From positions 1 through 39,542 of the forward strand of contig NZ_LRMM01000052.1 of assembly GCF_001647275.1 (NCBI RefSeq): a stretch of 39,542 nucleotides of DNA, in the 5' to 3' direction. The notes beneath the pieces are model-generated. The model had not been told where the DNA came from. It did not search any database and saw nothing but the letters and a program-made list of their open reading frames with translations. Made by a program: the position numbers and the translations under genes. The stretch is from Rufibacter ruber. Lineage in GTDB: Bacteria > Bacteroidota > Bacteroidia > Cytophagales > Hymenobacteraceae. Positions 16,542 through 23,788 of this stretch are shown here, piece after piece (position 1 is the stretch's first letter; the number at the start of each line of letters is the position of its first letter).

Positions 16542-16919
16542 ATGAGTGCAAATCAGTTAGACAGAGAGATACAAGCCGTGGCTGCTGTTTTCAATGGGTT
16601 TCTCAAACACCAGGAATTCAAAGCAATAGCAGAGCGCAGCCTGCTCCTGGTGCAGGAGTCTGGCTACCGCAAGATCTTGGTAGACACCTCACAGGCCAAG
16701 GTGATTCAGCTGAAAAGTCAGCATTGGATTGACCGGGAATGGTTCCCCCGGGCCGAAGCCGCGGGTGTCACCCACCTGGCGTTCCTGACCCCGGAAGATT
16801 TCTTCGGGAAGATGAGCATAGAGGCCACCAACAAATTAGCCCAACAGAAAAGCCGCATTGTCATTGCCTATTTCACCGCGGCAGAAGACGCGCGCCGCTG
16901 GCTGCAGGCACAATCATAA
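16542..16919 (+). CDS. STAS/SpoIIAA-like domain protein
   Basis: A 125-aa protein starting MSANQLDREIQAV. The open frame runs further upstream without a plausible start, but the segment VFTLYLNPAGANFATTF just before the ATG also looks protein-like, so the start is uncertain. The pattern ILVDTSQAKVIQLKSQHWI, then EWFPRAEAAGVTHLAFL, resembles the SpoIIAA-like (STAS/SEC14) family common in Hymenobacteraceae; this is a resemblance from memory, not a search. The true role is unknown. It ends at a strong convergent terminator shared with the sugar-kinase gene. Confidence 0.65.
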   Translation: MSANQLDREIQAVAAVFNGFLKHQEFKAIAERSLLLVQESGYRKILVDTSQAKVIQLKSQHWIDREWFPRAEAAGVTHLAFLTPEDFFGKMSIEATNKLAQQKSRIVIAYFTAAEDARRWLQAQS

Positions 16920-16929
16920 AAAGTCTCTC

Positions 16930-16992
16930 AAAACAGCAGAAAAGCCCCGGCTAGAGTGGTTCATTCTCTAGCCGGGGCTTTTCTGCTGTTTT
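16930..16992. terminator. 27-bp perfect hairpin between convergent genes
   Basis: Arms at 16930-16956 and 16966-16992 are exact complements (27 of 27) with a 9-nt loop. The left arm begins with an A run and the right arm ends in a T run, so it can terminate both the STAS-like gene and the sugar-kinase gene. It abuts palindrome copy 8. Confidence 0.85.
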
Positions 16993-17022
16993 CGGCCTGT
17001 TTTTCAGAAAACAGGCGAAAAC
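16988..17022. repeat. Intergenic two-step palindrome, copy 8
   Basis: GTTTTCGGCCTGTTTTTCAGAAAACAGGCGAAAAC. It lies 5 nt past the sugar-kinase stop and overlaps the end of the 27-bp hairpin arm. Confidence 0.75.
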
Positions 17023-17027
17023 GGCTT

Positions 17028-17954
17028 TTATGACAAGCGTTGCGGCTGGAAATTCACCAGCTTCACAAACTCCAGCACGCGCTGCACCACCTCATCTGGC
17101 TGCAAATCTACCAGACGCTCGGTACCAAACTGCTCCACGCAGAAAGACGCCATGGCCGACCCGTGGATCACCGCCCGCTTCATGTTCTCAAAGCTGATGT
17201 CATCTGTTGAGGCCAGATAGCCAATGAAACCGCCCGCAAACGTGTCACCGGCCCCGGTGGGGTCAAACACCTCCTCCAGCGGCAAGGCCGGCGCGAAGAA
17301 CACTTCCTCCCCGTGGAACAGCAGCGCCCCGTGCTCGCCTTTCTTAATGATGAGGTACTTGGGCCCCATGGCCATGATCTTCTTGGCAGCCTTCACCAAT
17401 GAGTATTCTTTGCTCAGCTGGCGGGCTTCCTCATCATTAATGCTCAGCACGTCTACCATGCCAATGGTCTGGATCAGATCATCCAGGGCAATGTCCATCC
17501 AGAAGTTCATGGTGTCCATCACAATCAGTTTGGGGCGGTTGTGCAGGCGCTCAATCACCTGCCGCTGCACCTGCGGGGCCAGGTTGCCTAACATCAGGTA
17601 CTGGCAGTCCTGGTAGCTCTCCGGGATAATGGGGTCAAAGTCGCCCAGCACGTTCAGCTCAGTCACCAGCGTCTCGCGGCTGTTCATGTCATTGAAGTAC
17701 CGGCCCGACCAGAAGAACGACTTCTCATTCTCCTTGATCTGCAGCCCGTCTGTGTTGATGCCCTTGCTCTGCATCATGGCAATGTCTGACTTAAGGAAGT
17801 CGCCGCCCACCACGCTCACCAGGTTCACCGGTTGCACAAAGTTGGCTGCAGACAAAGAAATGAAGGTTCCGGCGCCGCCGATGATCTTCTCCCGTTTCCC
17901 GAACGGCGTTTCCAGCGCATCAAACGCCACTGACCCAATGACTAATAGACTCAT
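17028..17954 (-). CDS. PfkB family carbohydrate kinase
   Basis: A ribokinase-fold sugar or nucleoside kinase of 308 aa. It has an N-terminal glycine motif (GGAGTFISLSAANF, about residues 26-39). The C-terminal catalytic signature DPTGAGDTFAGGFIGYLAS (about 239-257) includes the anion-hole GAGD with the catalytic Asp. The substrate cannot be told from sequence; adenosine/fructose/ribose kinases are all possible. Neighbours (tRNA-His, dihydroorotase) give no pathway hint. An unusually high Met/Asn content around residues 55-100 is seen. Confidence 0.9.
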   Translation of the reverse strand: MSLLVIGSVAFDALETPFGKREKIIGGAGTFISLSAANFVQPVNLVSVVGGDFLKSDIAMMQSKGINTDGLQIKENEKSFFWSGRYFNDMNSRETLVTELNVLGDFDPIIPESYQDCQYLMLGNLAPQVQRQVIERLHNRPKLIVMDTMNFWMDIALDDLIQTIGMVDVLSINDEEARQLSKEYSLVKAAKKIMAMGPKYLIIKKGEHGALLFHGEEVFFAPALPLEEVFDPTGAGDTFAGGFIGYLASTDDISFENMKRAVIHGSAMASFCVEQFGTERLVDLQPDEVVQRVLEFVKLVNFQPQRLS

Positions 17955-17983
17955 GTTTTTTTTCAGTTATGCGCGAGACGTAG

Positions 17984-18097
17984 CAAGTAGCACGTATCGC
18001 GTAGCACGACATTTCTTATTCTTAGGTGTAAAAGTACCTATTCTCCACAAGTTTTGTATTCTCAACCTTAGTCTTGATACATGATACCTGCTACTTG
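17984..18097. repeat. Repeat element with 15-bp inverted ends (TAGCACGTATC type)
   Basis: CAAGTAGCACGTATC (17984-17998) is inverted at 18083-18097 with one mismatch. The total is 114 bp with no coding capacity. A second CGTAGCACG follows the left end. It is similar in end sequence to 12011-12136. Confidence 0.6.
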
Positions 18098-18121
18098 ATA
18101 CTAAAAACAGCCCGAAAACAA

Positions 18122-18151
18122 AAAAAGCCCCTGACGAATCAGGAGCTTTTT
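18122..18151 (-). terminator. Terminator after tRNA-His
   Basis: On the minus strand AAAAAGCTCCTGATTCGTCAGGGGCTTTTTT forms a stem with a T run. It immediately follows the tRNA 3' end. Confidence 0.85.
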
Positions 18152-18152
18152 G

Positions 18153-18227
18153 GGTGGCCGATGGGGTTCGAACCCACGACTTCCAGAATCACAATCTGGT
18201 GCTCTAACCAGCTGAACTACGGCCACC
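18153..18227 (-). tRNA. tRNA-His (GTG)
   Basis: The minus strand folds into a complete cloverleaf: acceptor GGTGGCCG / CGGCCACC, with the extra 5' G(-1) opposite C73 typical of tRNA-His; D arm AGTTCAGCTGGTTAGAGC; anticodon stem CCAGA/TCTGG with loop TTGTGAT (anticodon GTG); T arm GGGTTCGAACCCC. The 3' CCA is not fully encoded (only CA follows C73). Confidence 0.97.
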
Positions 18228-18307
18228 GTGTAATTGGAGAGCAAAAGTAGCGGCTTTGGGTATTCAATGCAAGTATCTGCCGCTAATTTTGCTTAAATTT
18301 TTCTTTC

Positions 18308-19648
18308 TCATCGGTTAAACAACACGCGTTCACCACGTTTGCTTTCATCAAACTGCCCGTTCTGGTAGGCCAAGTGCCCAGAAACAATGGTATGCGTCAC
18401 CACGCCCGCCAGCTCCTGCCCTTCCAGCGGCGACCAGCCGCACTTATAATAGACATCTGCCCGCTTAACGGTATAGTTCTGCTCCAGGTCCACCAGCACC
18501 AGATCAGCCCAGTAGCCTTCGCGTATGAACCCGCGCTTTTCTACCTGGAAACAGATGGCGGGCGCGTGGCACATTTTCTCCACCACCCGCTCCAGTGAAA
18601 TCTTGCCCTGTTTGTAGAAAGACAGCATCACCTGCAGCGAGTGCTGCACCAGCGGCAAGCCAGACGGCGCTCCTTTATAAGTGTCAGACTGTTTTTCTTC
18701 CCAAGTGTGCGGGGCATGGTCGGTGGCGATGATGTCCAGTCTATTGTCCAGCAGCCCCTGGAACAGCGCCTCTTTGTGGCGGGCCTCTTTGATGGCGGGG
18801 TTGCATTTGATCTGCGAGCCCAGCGTCTGGTACTGTGACGCGTCAAACCAGAGGTGGTGCACGCAGACTTCGGCGGTGATGCGCTTCTGTTCCAGCGGAA
18901 TATCGTTCCTGAACAGCTCCAGCTCCTCAGCCGTGCTGATGTGCAGGATGTGCAGGCGCGTGTTGTGCTTTTTGGCCAGCTCCACGGCCATGCTGCTGGA
19001 TTTGTAGCAGGCCTCCACGCTTCTGATCTCTGGGTGCGCACTCACCGGAATGTTCTCGCCGTACTGCTCTGTGTATTTCTGCATATTGGCCCTAATGGTA
19101 GCCTCGTCTTCACAGTGCGTGGCAATGAGCATGGGGCTCTGCCTGTAAATTGCCTCCAAGGTATCTGGGTCATCTACCAGCATGTTGCCCGTGCTGGAGC
19201 CCATGAACAGCTTAATGCCACACACGGTGCGCGGATCGGTTTTCAGAATCTCCTGTAGGTTGTCATTGGTGCCGCCCATAAAAAATGAGTAGTTGGCCAG
19301 TGACTTCTGCGCCGCCGTGTCATACTTCTGCTGCAGCAGTTCCTGGGTGGTGGCGTTGGGCACGGTGTTGGGCATTTCCATGAACGTGGTCACGCCGCCG
19401 GCCACGGCTGCCCTGGGCTCTGTGTACAGATCTGCCTTGTGAGTTAAACCGGGGTCCCGGAAGTGAACCTGGTCGTCAATGACGCCGGGCAGCAGGTACT
19501 GGCCCCTGGCGTCTATGACCGTGTCTGCCACGGCGTTCAGGTTCTGGCCAATGGTGTGGATAAGACCGTCTTTCACCAAGACATCGGCCGACAGGATCTG
19601 GCCTTCATTGACCAGTTGGGCGTTTTTGATCAGGATACTGCTGTTCAT
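18308..19648 (-). CDS. pyrC: Dihydroorotase
   Basis: This enzyme catalyses cyclisation of carbamoyl-aspartate to dihydroorotate in pyrimidine synthesis. The 446-aa amidohydrolase has a metal-site strand DDQVHFRDPGLTHKADL (about residues 58-74), MPNTVP, ATHCED, HILHIST and ATDHAPH. The first ligand of the usual HxH is Gln (QVH), which is the normal form in the Bacteroidota dihydroorotase group, so it is expected to be active. It is transcribed away from the DEAD-box helicase gene. A second, degenerate paralogue lies at 36171-37469. Confidence 0.93.
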   Translation of the reverse strand: MNSSILIKNAQLVNEGQILSADVLVKDGLIHTIGQNLNAVADTVIDARGQYLLPGVIDDQVHFRDPGLTHKADLYTEPRAAVAGGVTTFMEMPNTVPNATTQELLQQKYDTAAQKSLANYSFFMGGTNDNLQEILKTDPRTVCGIKLFMGSSTGNMLVDDPDTLEAIYRQSPMLIATHCEDEATIRANMQKYTEQYGENIPVSAHPEIRSVEACYKSSSMAVELAKKHNTRLHILHISTAEELELFRNDIPLEQKRITAEVCVHHLWFDASQYQTLGSQIKCNPAIKEARHKEALFQGLLDNRLDIIATDHAPHTWEEKQSDTYKGAPSGLPLVQHSLQVMLSFYKQGKISLERVVEKMCHAPAICFQVEKRGFIREGYWADLVLVDLEQNYTVKRADVYYKCGWSPLEGQELAGVVTHTIVSGHLAYQNGQFDESKRGERVLFNR

Positions 19649-19652
19649 GCGG

Positions 19653-19660
19653 CTAAGATA
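19653..19660 (-). promoter_or_regulatory. Possible -7 box for pyrC
   Basis: TATCTTAG on the minus strand differs from TAnnTTTG at one base and lies only 4 nt from the pyrC ATG. If used, the transcript would have almost no leader. Confidence 0.35.
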
Positions 19661-19682
19661 AACCCCACGCGCGTAAGTCAGG

Positions 19683-19720
19683 CGTTTTTGACCTGTTTTT
19701 CTGAAAACAGGTCAAAAACG
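19683..19720. repeat. Intergenic two-step palindrome, copy 9
   Basis: CGTTTTTGACCTGTTTTTCTGAAAACAGGTCAAAAACG. Outer GACC/GGTC replaces GGCC with full compensation on both arms. It lies upstream of pyrC in a divergent intergenic region. Confidence 0.85.
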
Positions 19721-19780
19721 GCAAGGGGGCTGCCCCTGGATTATGTGGACTTGGGATTCCCGCAGGTTGGAGTTCAGGAA

Positions 19781-19833
19781 CTGGCGCGAGTCTCCAGACT
19801 CGTGACATAGGATGTGTGGAGTCTCCAGACTCC
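19781..19833. repeat. GAGTCTCCAGACTC repeats (two)
   Basis: 19781-19804 equals 15114-15137. A second, GGAGTCTCCAGACTCC, lies at 19818-19833. Both are perfect small palindromes. Confidence 0.7.
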
Positions 19834-19849
19834 AGTAAGAAAGCTGGCA

Positions 19850-19887
19850 CAGACGCTCGCAGGTCTGGAAGACGCTGCGAGGTCTTT
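19850..19887. repeat. 38-bp repeat, inverse of 15562-15599
   Basis: Its reverse complement starts AAAGACCTCGCAGCGTCT and ends GACCTGCGAGCGTCTG, matching 15562-15599 except for a few central bases. Confidence 0.75.
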
Positions 19888-19919
19888 TGAGCAAGCGGTC
19901 AAGCAATAGCCCGCCCATG

Positions 19920-19947
19920 AAACCCACCCCTGCCCCTCTGAGGAGGA
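19920..19947. repeat. ACCCACCCCT..AGGAGG intergenic repeat
   Basis: AAACCCACCCCTGCCCCTCTGAGGAGGA matches the reverse complement of 15406-15434 with a few changes. Confidence 0.55.
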
Positions 19948-20008
19948 GAATTTGCCGCCATTACTTAAAACGCCTGGTTTTTAAAATTATAACGGCTGCT
20001 ACCTCTTC

Positions 20009-20046
20009 CGTTTCCGGCCTGTTTTCCCAAAATCAGCCCAAAAACG
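20009..20046. repeat. Intergenic two-step palindrome, copy 10
   Basis: CGTTTCCGGCCTGTTTTCCCAAAATCAGCCCAAAAACG, imperfect. It lies about 30 nt upstream of the DEAD-box promoter. It is the second copy in the same divergent intergenic region. Confidence 0.7.
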
Positions 20047-20076
20047 TAAGATAGAAAAGACCAAAATTCATTTCCG

Positions 20077-20084
20077 TACCTTTG
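20077..20084 (+). promoter_or_regulatory. -7 promoter box of the DEAD-box helicase gene
   Basis: TACCTTTG is an exact TAnnTTTG. The ATG follows after only 5 nt, predicting a leaderless or near-leaderless mRNA. The same box with the same 5-nt spacing precedes the ABC exporter gene at 27357. Confidence 0.65.
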
Positions 20085-20089
20085 CCCTG

Positions 20090-21553
20090 ATGATAGACGA
20101 AGAAAACGAAAACCTGACACCCGAGCAGGACGAAACCATACCCGCAGAACCTTCGGCAGAAACAGAACCGGAAGCAGCAGACGAGGCCGAAGGCGAGCCG
20201 CAGCCCAGCTTTGAGGACTTCAAGCTGAACAAGCAGCTCCTGAACGCCATCACTGAACTGGGCTATGAAAAACCCACGCCGGTGCAGACGCAGACCATTC
20301 CGCTGGCGCTGGCGGGGCATGACGTGATGGGCATTGCGCAGACGGGCACGGGCAAAACTGCCGCCTACGTGCTGCCATTGCTCATGAAGGTGAAATACGC
20401 GCAGGGCAAGCACCCGCGCGCGCTGATCTTAGCGCCTACCCGCGAGCTGGTGCTGCAGATTGAGGAGAACATCCATAAATTCAGTGCTTACCTTGACCTT
20501 CGTACTGTAGGCATTTACGGCGGCGTAGGGCCTAAAAGCCAAATTGAGCGCATACAGGCGGGCATTGACATTCTGGTGGCCACGCCCGGCCGCCTCATGG
20601 ACATCTACCGCAAAGGCGAACTGGTCTTGAAAGAGCTCAAAACGCTGGTGCTGGACGAGGCCGACAAAATGATGGACATGGGCTTTATGCCGCAGATACG
20701 CCAGATTCTGGAGATCATTCCGCGCAAGCGGCAGAACTTACTTTTCTCGGCGACCATGCATGAGCGCGTGCACACGCTTTCTGAGGAGTTCCTGGAGTTC
20801 CCCATGGTGGTGGAAGTAACCCCGCAGGCCACGCCTGTGGAGACGGTGAGCCAGAAACTATACCAGGTGCCTAACCTGCGTACCAAGATTGCGCTGCTGG
20901 AGCACCTCTTCAAAGACAAGGAGACGTTCAACCGCGTCATGATCTTTACCCGCAGCAAAAGCAACGCTGACAACGTGAGCTCTTTCCTGGACCGCAAGGG
21001 CGAAGGCGGCGTGCGCGTGGTACACGGCAACAAAGGCCAGAACACGCGCATTAATGCCGTTGAGGCGTTCAGAGACGGCGAAGTGCGCTATCTGGTGGCC
21101 ACTGACGTAGCCGCCCGCGGCATTGACATTGATGATGTGAGCCACGTGATCAACTTTGACGTGCCCATCATCTATGAAGACTACGTGCACCGCATTGGCC
21201 GCACCGGCCGGGCCGAGAAAAAAGGGGCGTCTATCACCTTCGCCAATGAAGCCGAAATGCACCACATTGACCGCATTGAGAAGCTCATTAAGATGAAGAT
21301 CCCTCTGCTTCTGCTGCCGCAGGAAGTGAAAGTGTATGACACGCCGTTTGATGAGCAGCAGGAGATTGCCCGTGAGCTGGACAACCAGAAACGCCGCGAA
21401 GACCCAGATTTTAAAGGCGCCTTCCATGAGAAGAAATCACGGCCTCCCCGCGAGAACATTGGCAAAGGCGCCAAGGTGCGGGACAAGAAAAAAGCCGGCT
21501 GGAAGAAAACCAAATCAGGCGGCGCCAGCAAACGCAAGAGCCGAAATAAGTAA
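20090..21553 (+). CDS. DEAD-box ATP-dependent RNA helicase
   Basis: An RNA helicase of the RhlE/CshA type (487 aa). It has an acidic N-terminal extension of about 45 aa, then a Q motif (YEKPTPVQTQTIPL), Walker A (AQTGTGKTA), PTREL, DEAD (LVLDEADKMMDMGF), SAT (LFSATM), ARGIDI and RIGRTGR. The C-terminal tail (about 435-487) is strongly basic (GWKKTKSGGASKRKSR) and fits RNA binding. It is a single gene, divergent from pyrC, with an apparently near-leaderless promoter and a strong hairpin 7 nt after the stop. The likely role is ribosome assembly or mRNA turnover, by family analogy. Confidence 0.93.
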   Translation: MIDEENENLTPEQDETIPAEPSAETEPEAADEAEGEPQPSFEDFKLNKQLLNAITELGYEKPTPVQTQTIPLALAGHDVMGIAQTGTGKTAAYVLPLLMKVKYAQGKHPRALILAPTRELVLQIEENIHKFSAYLDLRTVGIYGGVGPKSQIERIQAGIDILVATPGRLMDIYRKGELVLKELKTLVLDEADKMMDMGFMPQIRQILEIIPRKRQNLLFSATMHERVHTLSEEFLEFPMVVEVTPQATPVETVSQKLYQVPNLRTKIALLEHLFKDKETFNRVMIFTRSKSNADNVSSFLDRKGEGGVRVVHGNKGQNTRINAVEAFRDGEVRYLVATDVAARGIDIDDVSHVINFDVPIIYEDYVHRIGRTGRAEKKGASITFANEAEMHHIDRIEKLIKMKIPLLLLPQEVKVYDTPFDEQQEIARELDNQKRREDPDFKGAFHEKKSRPPRENIGKGAKVRDKKKAGWKKTKSGGASKRKSRNK

Positions 21554-21560
21554 GACAGTG

Positions 21561-21601
21561 GTTGAGGGCTGTTTCCCGCTAAAGCGGAATCAGCCTTCAA
21601 C
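21561..21601 (+). terminator. Hairpin after DEAD-box helicase gene
   Basis: GTTGAGGGCTGTTTCCCGCT pairs with AGCGGAATCAGCCTTCAAC with a few bulges around a short loop. It starts 7 nt past the stop codon. No clear T run follows. Confidence 0.6.
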
Positions 21602-21615
21602 AGCCATTAAGTTCA

Positions 21616-21669
21616 ACAGTCAGCCACTCCAATTTCTTCCACTCGGGAAGGATTGGAATGGCTGACTGT
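21616..21669. repeat. Long imperfect hairpin
   Basis: ACAGTCAGCCACTCCAAT (21616-21633) pairs with ATTGGAATGGCTGACTGT (21652-21669), 17 of 18 positions. It adjoins the previous hairpin. Confidence 0.6.
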
Positions 21670-21730
21670 AACCGTTAGTGCAGTCTGCTCATTGTTTCCT
21701 AAAATTTTTCTAGGAGGCCCCAAAAAGCCT

Positions 21731-21771
21731 TTTTCTGTTGTGTTTGGCCAAAACAGCCCCAAAACAGAAAA
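21731..21771. repeat. Intergenic two-step palindrome, copy 11 (worn)
   Basis: TTTCTGTTGTGTTTGGCCAAAACAGCCCCAAAACAGAAA. The left arm has lost its GGCC-CTG part, while the right arm is intact. Confidence 0.6.
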
Positions 21772-21826
21772 TTCCCTACGGTAAGAAACTTAGTTTTCTC
21801 TTCTCAACGCTTCCCTAATTTCATCC

Positions 21827-22007
21827 ACGCCTTCCCGAGCGTCCCCCTTGGAAGGGGGTAGGGGGATGATTACTTCTGCAGATGTATTCGTGCAGATTAC
21901 GCATTCCCGAGAATCGTCTTCTCATTTCAATTATCAGAAGCTAATGGTTCTTCAACTTGCCTCGTCATCCCCCTACCCCCTTCCAAGGGGGACGCTCGGG
22001 AAGGCGT
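21827..22007. repeat. 43-bp perfect inverted repeat with 95-bp interior
   Basis: Bases 21827-21869 are exactly complementary to 21965-22007 (43 of 43). Each arm contains CCCCCTTGGAAGGGGG followed by TAGGGGGATGA and is itself partly palindromic. The interior has no coding capacity. It lies between the DEAD-box helicase gene and the membrane-protein gene, which are convergent. Confidence 0.85.
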
Positions 22008-22064
22008 ACAAAGCAGGAACCTGGCATTAAGAAAGTTGAAATGCTTCTCTGGTAAACGCCAGCT

Positions 22065-22526
22065 TTACTCCAAAAACCGCTGCAGAAAAGGCAGGTGGCT
22101 CAGCTTAAACAAGATCAAGGTCAAGGAAAAGCCCCAGAAGACCGCGCTCCAGAGCATGTGCAACACAATTCTGCTTTTGGAGACCCCCAGCACTGAGGCC
22201 AGCACCGTGCCCCCAATGGGCGTGAGAATAACCGGCGTTAAGAAAGCAATGCCTGACATGCCAAACCGCCTCCAGACTTTCACAATGCGGCGGTTCTTCT
22301 TACTGAACAGTGACTTGTTCTTAGCCCGCTGCCGCACCATGTACTGTTTGTGCACCGCCGTGCCAATGAGCGAAAACAGGAAGACACTGGTCATCATGCC
22401 CGCCACAGTGAGTGCCAGCGTGGCGCCAAAGGAAAGCCCCATGGCCATCCCGGCCAAAGGCCCGCCAATAAACTTCACGGTGCTAAGCAGGAAAACAGAA
22501 AAATATTTTAAAGCTGCAGCTATCAT
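22065..22526 (-). CDS. Small integral membrane protein
   Basis: A 153-aa protein with about four predicted membrane helices: residues 5-30, 33-57, 92-112 and 120-142. Between helices 2 and 3 is a basic loop rich in Lys/Arg (VRQRAKNKSLFSKKNRR). The layout GGPLAGMAMGLSFGATLALTV .. GIAFLTPVILTPIGGTVLASV recalls the small multidrug-export/VTT-like group, but this is only a resemblance. No signal peptide is seen. It has no operon partners and is flanked by repeats. Confidence 0.65.
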   Translation of the reverse strand: MIAAALKYFSVFLLSTVKFIGGPLAGMAMGLSFGATLALTVAGMMTSVFLFSLIGTAVHKQYMVRQRAKNKSLFSKKNRRIVKVWRRFGMSGIAFLTPVILTPIGGTVLASVLGVSKSRIVLHMLWSAVFWGFSLTLILFKLSHLPFLQRFLE

Positions 22527-23134
22527 TTATCCCCTTTGACCATTAAACTACCGGAAACGCTAACATAAACTATACGCAGACTAAGGCAGAAAAAGGCACT
22601 TGCTGATTCCAAAAATACTTAGAGCTTGCTTAAGTTTTGATTTTACTGGCTAAAATGCCAGAGAAAGGTGCTGCCCAAGCAGCTTCTGAACCGCGCTGCA
22701 AGGTGGTAAAAGTGCGAGCGCAGGTTCTTTTTATGCCGTTTGCAGCGAACATGCTCTTTCTTCATGGCAATCAAATAGCTGGCGGCAAGCGGTAAAAGTA
22801 TGGACCTGCTGAATGCTATGATTCCCTCACAAATTGCCTGGCCCCACGGGCAATAGGCTTTCTGTTTTGGAGCTACTTTTAAGAAATCAGGCCTAAACCA
22901 GCCGCCTACAGGCGAACGAGACACCCGTGCATCACTGAATGACATCACTCCGCTTCGGCTTACAGAAAACCACCTTTTGCCCGCAAACCAGCGCTAAGGC
23001 CAAAGAGGCACAAGAAGCTGGCAAGAGATTCAACCCAGCCCACCCCTAAGCTGTTCCGGGCAATGCCCAGGCAAGGGAATTCCCCAGAACCGGCACAAGG
23101 CCAGGGGGAAGAAAGAAGCAATCAGCCTGGGCGG
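22527..23134. other. Gene-free stretch
   Basis: No supported gene; the 101-codon frame at 22643-22948 shows no protein-like features and crosses a worn palindrome. GCTGCAAGG..GCCGTTTGCAGCG at 22692-22747 resembles the ends of the 27011-27119 element. Confidence 0.5.
22862..22901. repeat. Intergenic two-step palindrome, copy 12 (degenerate)
   Basis: It aligns base for base with the 24774 copy (CTGTTTTGG..CTACTTTT..CAGGCC) with several substitutions that break the stem. Confidence 0.5.
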
Positions 23135-23788
23135 TTACTTTTTTGCCCCAAACGCCAGGTCCCCGGCGTCTCCCAAGCCCGGCACAATGTAGGCATGGTC
23201 ATTCAGGCGCTCGTCCAGGGCCCCTACCCAGATTTCGGCCTCAGGTATTTCATGGTGAATGTGGGCCACTCCTTCTGGGCTGGCAATGACGGCGGCAATG
23301 ATGAAACGGGTTGGCGTACCCAGGCGCAACAGATCGCGGTAGGTTTGAATCAAAGATTTGCCGGTGGCCAGCATGGGGTCAGCCAGAATCAGGATTTTGT
23401 TCTCCAGGCTGGGGGCGGCCATATAATCCAGGTGCACAGACAGCTGGCGCTCCCCCTCCACCCGGTAGGCGCCAATAAAGGCGCAGGTAGCGTGGTCAAA
23501 GTAGTTCAGGAACCCCTGGTGGAACGGCAGCCCCGCGCGCAGCACCGTGGCCAGCACCGGAAAATCCTGCAGCAGCATTTGCTCTGTCTCTTCCAGGGGC
23601 GTCTGTACGGTTCTGGCCTCAAACGGGAGGGTCTCAGAGATTCTGTACGCCATGATTTCCCCCAGCCGCTCCAGATTGCGTCTAAACCGCAGGCTGTCTT
23701 TCTGTACCGTGACATCGCGCAGCTCAGAGATGAATTGGTTGGCTAGCGAAGGCGTTTGACTAAGGATGTGCAGGCGTTGAAGATCCAT
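23135..23788 (-). CDS. upp: Uracil phosphoribosyltransferase
   Basis: This salvage enzyme converts uracil and PRPP to UMP in the cytosol. The 217-aa protein has the early SQTPSLANQFISELRD and RFRRNLERLGEIMAYR, the PRPP loop DPMLATGKS (about residues 136-144), and the C-terminal uracil-binding PGLGDAGDLAFG. Its start overlaps the end of the upstream FemAB-like gene by 46 nt in another frame; the N-terminus still fits the family, so the overlap looks real. It is the pyrimidine-salvage counterpart of pyrC in this window. Confidence 0.93.
   Translation of the reverse strand: MDLQRLHILSQTPSLANQFISELRDVTVQKDSLRFRRNLERLGEIMAYRISETLPFEARTVQTPLEETEQMLLQDFPVLATVLRAGLPFHQGFLNYFDHATCAFIGAYRVEGERQLSVHLDYMAAPSLENKILILADPMLATGKSLIQTYRDLLRLGTPTRFIIAAVIASPEGVAHIHHEIPEAEIWVGALDERLNDHAYIVPGLGDAGDLAFGAKK

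Noticed and set aside
18308-19648. Loss of the first metal ligand in pyrC (QVH instead of HVH)
   Set aside because: Gln at this position is normal in the Bacteroidota dihydroorotase group. All other catalytic motifs are intact.
22643-22948. 101-codon minus-strand open frame
   Set aside because: No recognisable fold, mixed composition, crosses a degenerate palindrome, and has no promoter or ribosome site.
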